This document shows, piece after piece, positions 58,331-64,000 of a stretch of DNA of 64,000 nt; within the stretch, counting starts at the first letter, position 1, and every line of letters starts with the position of its first letter. The translations under genes and the position numbers were made by a program. The notes under the pieces were generated by a model. That model was not told the DNA's origin, searched no databases, and saw only the letters and a program-made list of their open reading frames with translations. Origin of the DNA: Pithys albifrons albifrons (lineage: Eukaryota > Chordata > Aves > Passeriformes > Thamnophilidae); contig NC_092472.1 of NCBI RefSeq assembly GCF_047495875.1, positions 1,624,849 through 1,688,848 on the forward strand. The letters run 5' to 3'.

Positions 58331-59804
58331 AGGGGTCTGGGGACACACAGACATTCCCCAGAAAGCTCCCAGGAGCTGTGACCCTCCTGTACCAGGGCAG
58401 GGTTGGATTCCCACTTCACAGCCCCCAAACACATCAGTGTTGGGGTCTGGCCCACTGAGACGGGACTGCACAGGGCAATGTGCTGCAATAACTCCCAGTT
58501 AACACCTCTCCAGGAGCACTGAGACTGGGCTGGAGCTGGGAGAGGAAAAACCACAACAATCAACAGGATTACTGCAGGTTGCTGCCAGCACAGACCCCTG
58601 AGGACACCGACCAGGTGAACACTGCATGTGTTTGTCTCTGCCCAGCCCGTGTCTCCTGCTGAGGGTGCCTGCCTTAAAAACGGGCCTGCAGCTGAGTAAC
58701 AGGTACACACACAGAAACCACTTCAATGACATACTGCAATAAATGTAAACAGCAACCAAACTTTTCTTGTTCATGTTCCAACCACACTGTCATCAGTCCC
58801 ACAAAAAGTCACTCCTAAGCCTGTTACTTATTTCAAAGGACCTTCAATTTTGCTTTCCCCAAACTCCCCTGAATAACTTCATTTTCATGAATAACACACG
58901 CCAGTTGGCCAAACATGAAAAAAACCTTTCAAACCAGGAGATGACAAGTTTTTCAATTTTCCACTTTATCTCATGACAGCCTAACTTTAGGCTTCACATA
59001 GTCCTGGAAAATCAAAGGAGCTACTGTTAATCTTTACAAGAATTAACTAAGTGTGCTCACAGTCCTCCACTGCATGGTATGGTCTTTGTAAAAATGAACA
59101 GCAGCAGAAAAGAAAAAGCCAATACCTGCAATTTTATTCATTTATTCATTTCTTCTACAAAATTTAGAGAACTATAAAAGGCTTAAAAGGACAGTGAAAG
59201 CTCCTACAATGTAAACTGGGTTTATACGGATTTTTCAGCACCAGTCATAACAACAGATTCAAATAAGTGAAATGTAACAATGTCCAAATAACTGGTGGGT
59301 CTCAAATCACCACTTCCAAACCAGCAAATTCTTTCTTAACACCACCATGTCTCAGAGCAGCTTTAGGCTGCCACATCTCCTACATCAGCAGTTTGAGGAA
59401 AATATCAGGGCATTTTCAATCCACTGGAAAAGTAGTCAGCCAGCCCACCACCTGCCAGCCCTGCTGGTCAGTAACAGGGCTGAGATTTTAAATGCTGCCT
59501 ACTTGGGATGTGTTCATCTCACTGTGATGCAATGTGATATGAAACAGTTCTCAAGGTTTTTGAAGAAAATATAATTGCTTCAAGATCACTTTCAAGAGTC
59601 AGTTTAACCTCATGCAGCCTTAATTCATTATGGAAGTGGAGAACACGACTGTTAAAATAAACAAACAGGTCTGATGAGTAACCATTGCTGCTTGTGAAGG
59701 TTCCAGGTGAGAACAGGGCACACACCATATTCTAACAGAACACACCCAACAGTTATTTTAGACCTCAGTGCCAAAGAGTTCTGTTCAAAAACACAAGAAC
59801 AACC
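58331..59804. other. FBXW11 intron; contains one member of a non-CR1 repeat pair
   Basis: Unique except for a segment at about 59535-59625 that recurs, diverged, at 61410-61490, and a short (tttattca)-type microrepeat at 59132-59150. Confidence 0.5.
59535..59625 (+). repeat. Non-CR1 dispersed repeat, copy 1
   Basis: The words aacagttctcaaggttttt and aagagtcagttta occur here and, in the same order and spacing, at 61410-61490 with roughly 75-80% similarity between them. Family unknown. Confidence 0.7.
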
Positions 59805-60430
59805 TATCACAGAATCCCAGAATGGTCCAGGCTGGAAGGGCCCACAGTGGGGCATCTGGTCCCACATCCTGCTCCAGCAGGGCCATCCCAGAGCACATGG
59901 CACAGGATTGTGTCCAGACAGCTCTGGAATATCCCCAGGGAGGAGACCCCACACCCTCTCTGGGCTCTGCTCAGAGCTCAGTCACTGCACAGCAAAGAAG
60001 TTCTTCCTCCTGTCCAGCTGCAACTCCCTGGCCATCAGTTCCTGCCCGTTCCTCTTGTGCCATTGCTGGGCCCCCCGAGCAGAGTCTGGGCCGTGCTCTG
60101 CCCCCTCCCTGCAGGCACTGCCAGCCATGGGGAGGTCCCTCTCAGGGGCTGCTCTGGAGGCTGCCCAGCCCCAGCTCCCTCAGCCTTTGCTGCTGCCAGA
60201 GCTGCTCCAGGCCCTTCAGCATCTGCCCAGTCTGCGCTGGCCCCGCTGCAGGAGCTCCCTGGCCCTGCTGTGTGAGGAGCCAGAGCTGGGCACAGCCCTG
60301 CAGATGTGCCTGCCAGGGCTGGGCACAGGGGCAGGATCCCCTCCCTGCCCTGCTGCCAGTGCTCTCCCTGATGCCCCCAGGGCACCACTGGCCTCCTTGG
60401 CCCCCAGGACACACGGCAGGCACAGCAAGG
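59805..60430 (-). mobile_element. CR1 LINE fragment
   Basis: Reversed CR1: 3' end 'tcacagaatcccagaatggt' at about 59808, then ccaggctggaagggcccac and a GC-rich diverged body to 60430 (ctgctccaggcccttcagc, gagctccctggccctgctg). It represents a different subfamily from the others. Confidence 0.85.
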
Positions 60431-61884
60431 CTCTCTGTCTCCAACACTGCACTCACAGTAGTTTAGACCTCGCTATATTTTCCCACCACGGAGCACATCA
60501 CACTGCAAAGAGCAAGGATTTCCTACCTAAAGCACTGCAGTTTCCAGAGCAAACAGTGCAGAGGACACAGCAATTAACCCCTGGGACTGCAAATCCTGTG
60601 TGAGCAGAGCACTACACTGAGGTCACTGCACAAAAGGTGTTTCAGGCTCCCATTTCACCACACCATTTTTCTTTCAACAGCCACTATACAGCACCTGACC
60701 TGAGCTCACCTTCCCCTCCCTCTCCAGGGGGCTGTCAGTGCACTCACTGTCCTGCACACGTAGCTAAAGGTCTATTAACATTCACCTCACACAGGAATAT
60801 TTAGTCAGGTCATTGAGTAATAAAGAGACTACAGTGCTAAGAACTGTCAGACTTGATCAATCAGTTCCATCAGGCTACTGTGTTTCATGGTTACTAATTA
60901 AATAGAAAACATAACGACTGCAAAATTTGGAATAATTTAGAAGAAACCAGGAATAAACACCAAAGAGTTACAGATAATTTCAGCAGACTCAGAAATTACT
61001 GAGAAGTGAGGAGAACACCCTGATGCCACCAGTGTTTCTGCAAAACGTGGCAGAGTGACAAGTGCACCAAGTCTTCGCTTCCAGCTCTTCCAGAGATCCC
61101 AGGATGCTGTCCTGGCCCTTCATGTGAAAGGAGAGCACACACATCAAACCAACCTTTCCAGATGACCTGAACTCCCCTTTGTTAGAATTAGAACAGCCCA
61201 GCCATGGCTGTGTTCCAGGCCAGGCAGGAGCACACGACCTGCTGCCAACACACAAGTCTGTCACTCTTCAGGTGTCAAACCTCTGCTCCTGCTCTGTAAG
61301 ATTGCGGGAGACTGAGCACAGGGATGAGGCAAAGCTCATCTCCTGTCTGTCTGTACAGCCAAAGAACAGCTGTCCTTGGCACATGGCCGTCAAAACACTG
61401 CTGATGTTTCAAACAGTTCTCAAGGTTTTTCCATAAAATACAATCATTGCAGTGTCACTTTGAAGAGTCAGTTTAAAAACATGAATCCTCAGATATTGAG
61501 ACGACAAACTAATCCATTCTGCCCAGTGGAGGACACAGGGATCCCTGGTGAAGGCTGGACAGCAGGATTGGTGCTGAACAAGGTGCTGTTCTCATACCCG
61601 AGGGGAGAATTTTGCCCAATTGGCACTATTTATTAGCCACCAATCACACTGAACTCCTTGGGTGAGGGAAACTGCAAGGAGCACAAAGCAAACCACAGCT
61701 CTGTCCTGATTCCAGCCATGGTCCGAGGAAAGGCTGTGGGAGGGGCAGGGCAGCCAGGCTGGCACAGGAATGTGCTGCTCTCACATTGCTTACAGTTCTG
61801 GGCAACTCCTGAAATGTAAAGATGACGAACATGTGAGATGTGAAATGAACAACTGCTAAGGGAGAAAGGGATGGACAAACAGAA
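60431..61884. other. FBXW11 intron; second member of repeat pair at 61410-61490
   Basis: Apart from the dispersed repeat copy, no exon, RNA gene or known repeat family is recognised. Confidence 0.5.
61410..61490 (+). repeat. Non-CR1 dispersed repeat, copy 2
   Basis: Diverged copy of the 59535-59625 segment, same orientation, 1.9 kb away. Similarity starts and stops sharply in both copies. Confidence 0.7.
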
Positions 61885-62262
61885 GATACTCAGATGATCT
61901 GGAAGCAGCTTCAGGGTGACCTGACTGTGGCCTTCCAGTGCCTGAAGGAGCCAACAGGAAAGATGGAGAGAGACTATTTCAAAGGGCCTGGAGTGACAGG
62001 ACACAGGGAATGGCTTCCACTGCCAGAGGGCAGGGTGAGATGGGATATTAGGAAGGAATTCTTCCCTGTGAGGGTGGGCAGGCCCTGGCACAGGGTGCCC
62101 AGAGAAGCTGTGGCTGCCCCATCCCTGGAAGTGTTCAAGGTCAGGTTGGACAGGGCTGGGAGCAACCTGGGCTGGTGGGAGGTGTCCCTGTCCATGGCAG
62201 GGGTGGAATGGGACAAGCTTTAAGGTCTTTTCCAACCCAAACCATTCTGGGATTTCATGACA
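61885..62262 (+). mobile_element. CR1 LINE 3' fragment
   Basis: ORF2-tail remnant (QGDLTVAFQCLKEPTGKMER, WDIRKEFFPVRVGRPWHRV) runs into the 3' end 'taaggtcttttccaacccaa', accattctgggatttc. Confidence 0.92.
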
Positions 62263-63767
62263 TTACTGGATAAAAAAATATTGTAAGAGTTTATCTGTTA
62301 CTGCCATCACCTGGCAACAAACTAAATAATCACCCTCCCCTGAAGAGGAGATGGATGAGAACTCCAAGGAGCTGCAATACCCACAACCAACCTAAGGCAA
62401 AGCCCACACTGCAGAGCATCCTTTCAACCAAACATGTCCATGGTCCTGTGGATTTCTGCTGCTGTTGCTGCTTGTTGCTACTCTCACATACCTGGATTAC
62501 CTTTCAGAAGACACAGACCAGGTCTGGTTGAGTCACACCTGACATGCCTTTAGAGGCAGCACCACTGCCCACCTGTGTGTCCAGGGCAGCTCAGGGGGTT
62601 GGAATTGAGCACAAACACTTCAGAAGTTTCATATCAGCGAATTCTGGTATTAGGAATCTGTGTTGCATTTGAGATCCTTTGTGTCAGTAAGAATGTACAC
62701 GTCATTTGAGGAGTGCCAGAAGAACTTGACTGAGGTTGCAATTTTGATACCATAAAAAAGTACTTGAAGACAGTCCTGGTGGCAGCCAGGACACAGCAGG
62801 GCTTGCTTTCCATCCTGACACTTGTCAGCACAAGGGAAACAGGATTGTTGCAGTCCCTGGTTTTACGATTTCATAGAAAAGAAGGTGGTGTCTGAGTAAC
62901 ACAATGTGTGTTCAGTCACTTATGTTCAACTACCTTTAGTTTTCTTTCTTTATGAAATAGTATTTCTCACACAGGTTTTTCTGAACCTCTCCATAATAAA
63001 TGCAGCGACCCAGAAGTGATTAAGAAAAATTATACATGACAAAGCAGGAACATGTTAGAGCTGTGCAGTCTTTCACACAACTGCACGGGAAAGGGCAATG
63101 ACAATCCTCTGAAAAACAGTTATGAAGATCTGGATCCAAAGCCAGACTTTCCTGCTCCAAGTCTGGAAATGCAACCAGAATGACCAAGACACCACCAGCA
63201 ACCCATCCCCAAGATAAGCCTTCCTTGGAGGGGGCGACGTTCCCATTTCTGGCTGTTGACAGGACAATTTGAAGCAGAAATGAAGAGGCACCCAGAGTCA
63301 CTAATGCCACTTCCTTGGAGAGGGACAAACCTCACTGTGCCACCAGAAAGCTGGCCCAGCATCCCAAAGCCTCCCCTCCACCCCAGAGCACAGGGGACTG
63401 GGTACTACAGCCCTTGGTGTCTTTCTGTGGCAGCTGCAGAACTTGGTACCACCAGGCTAAGACTCAGGTCCTCCTCAAAAGCCCATTTTAAAAAAATCCT
63501 GTTACTGTAACCTACATACCAAGTGTTTAGAGACAGGGCTCAAACACCCTTCCCAAGGAGACCACATGTTCAAATACACTGAAGTAGAAGGAAAAATACT
63601 TTTCCTCTTAAGGTGACTTCTGTTCCCTACAGGTTAGGAAAGTTCTTCAGAAGATTCAGCCTTGACTATCTGTCTACTGAAGGATGTTTTATGGGAACTA
63701 TCAGGCCAAGTGCTTGGAGAGACAAACCCCAACTAACAAGTGCACAGCTTCTTTTTATTCATTTAGA
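62263..63767. other. FBXW11 intron, nothing recognised
   Basis: Unique intronic sequence at the window's 3' side. No exon with FBXW11 N-terminal coding is seen. Confidence 0.5.
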
Positions 63768-64000
63768 ATCATGGAACATCCTCAGTGGGAAGGAGTCCAG
63801 GAAGACCACCAAAATCCAACCCCTGGCCCTGCACAGACACCCCAACAATCCCACCCTGTCCCTCAGAGCATTATCCAAACACTCCTGCAGCTCTGGCAGC
63901 CTTGGGGCTGTGCCCACTGCCCTGGGGAGCCTGGTCAGTGCCCACCACCCTCTGGGGGAAGAACCTTTTCCTGAAATCCAACCTGACCCTGCCCTGACAC
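63768..64000 (-). mobile_element. CR1 LINE 3' fragment, cut by window end
   Basis: Reversed CR1 3' end 'aatcatggaacatcctcagt' with the acaccccaacaatccc variant shared with 48828. It runs off the window at 'cctgaccctgccctgacac'. Confidence 0.92.

Overview
This is vertebrate DNA, almost certainly from a bird. The evidence is one compact intron-exon gene with near-identical human protein orthology, plus about 27 fragments of CR1 LINE retrotransposons, the characteristic avian repeat, ending in the CR1 3' signature (a 'ccttccaacccaa..attctatgattct' type tail). The dense CR1 load and a possible ERV-type LTR fit a neoavian bird such as a passerine, but the sequence does not fix the species. No bacterial or phage-type system is present, and most of the open frames in the window are repeat artefacts.

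The only gene I can support is FBXW11 (beta-TrCP2), on the minus strand. Nine coding exons (55722 down to 35075) and a spliced 3'UTR exon (31646 down to about 29235) are visible, all with GT-AG introns and consistent phase. They encode 417 residues: the F-box followed by the complete seven-repeat WD40 propeller and the conserved C-terminus. The first 110-125 residues (start codon and dimerisation domain) and the promoter lie beyond position 64000. Residue choices distinguish it from the paralogue BTRC (for example [30 protein letters not shown]).

Positions 1-29234 are downstream intergenic DNA with no gene I recognise. They contain CR1 copies, a 600-bp CCCAT satellite-like array (6284-6882), a possible solo LTR with a duplicated upstream segment (3685-4136), a 16-copy 32-bp minisatellite (21911-22421) and a 51-bp minisatellite born inside a CR1 (27180-27470). 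In human the 3' side of FBXW11 faces SMIM23 and FGF18; this is background knowledge, not something seen here. Positions 29235-64000 are FBXW11: 3'UTR, exons, and introns loaded with CR1 in both orientations plus 68-bp and 22-bp minisatellites.

The most interesting observations are: an abrupt exon-by-exon GC3 mosaic in FBXW11 (9/39, then 81/83 and 39/39, then 20/36), next to a GC-rich minisatellite; a 3'UTR intron 27 nt after the stop; a tandem pair of perfect Pumilio sites in the 3'UTR; two CR1 copies 48 kb apart that match at 223/226 bases over their 5' part and then diverge sharply; two CR1 copies sharing the same 40-bp internal duplication; and a minisatellite whose single-copy ancestor can be found in another CR1 of the same window.
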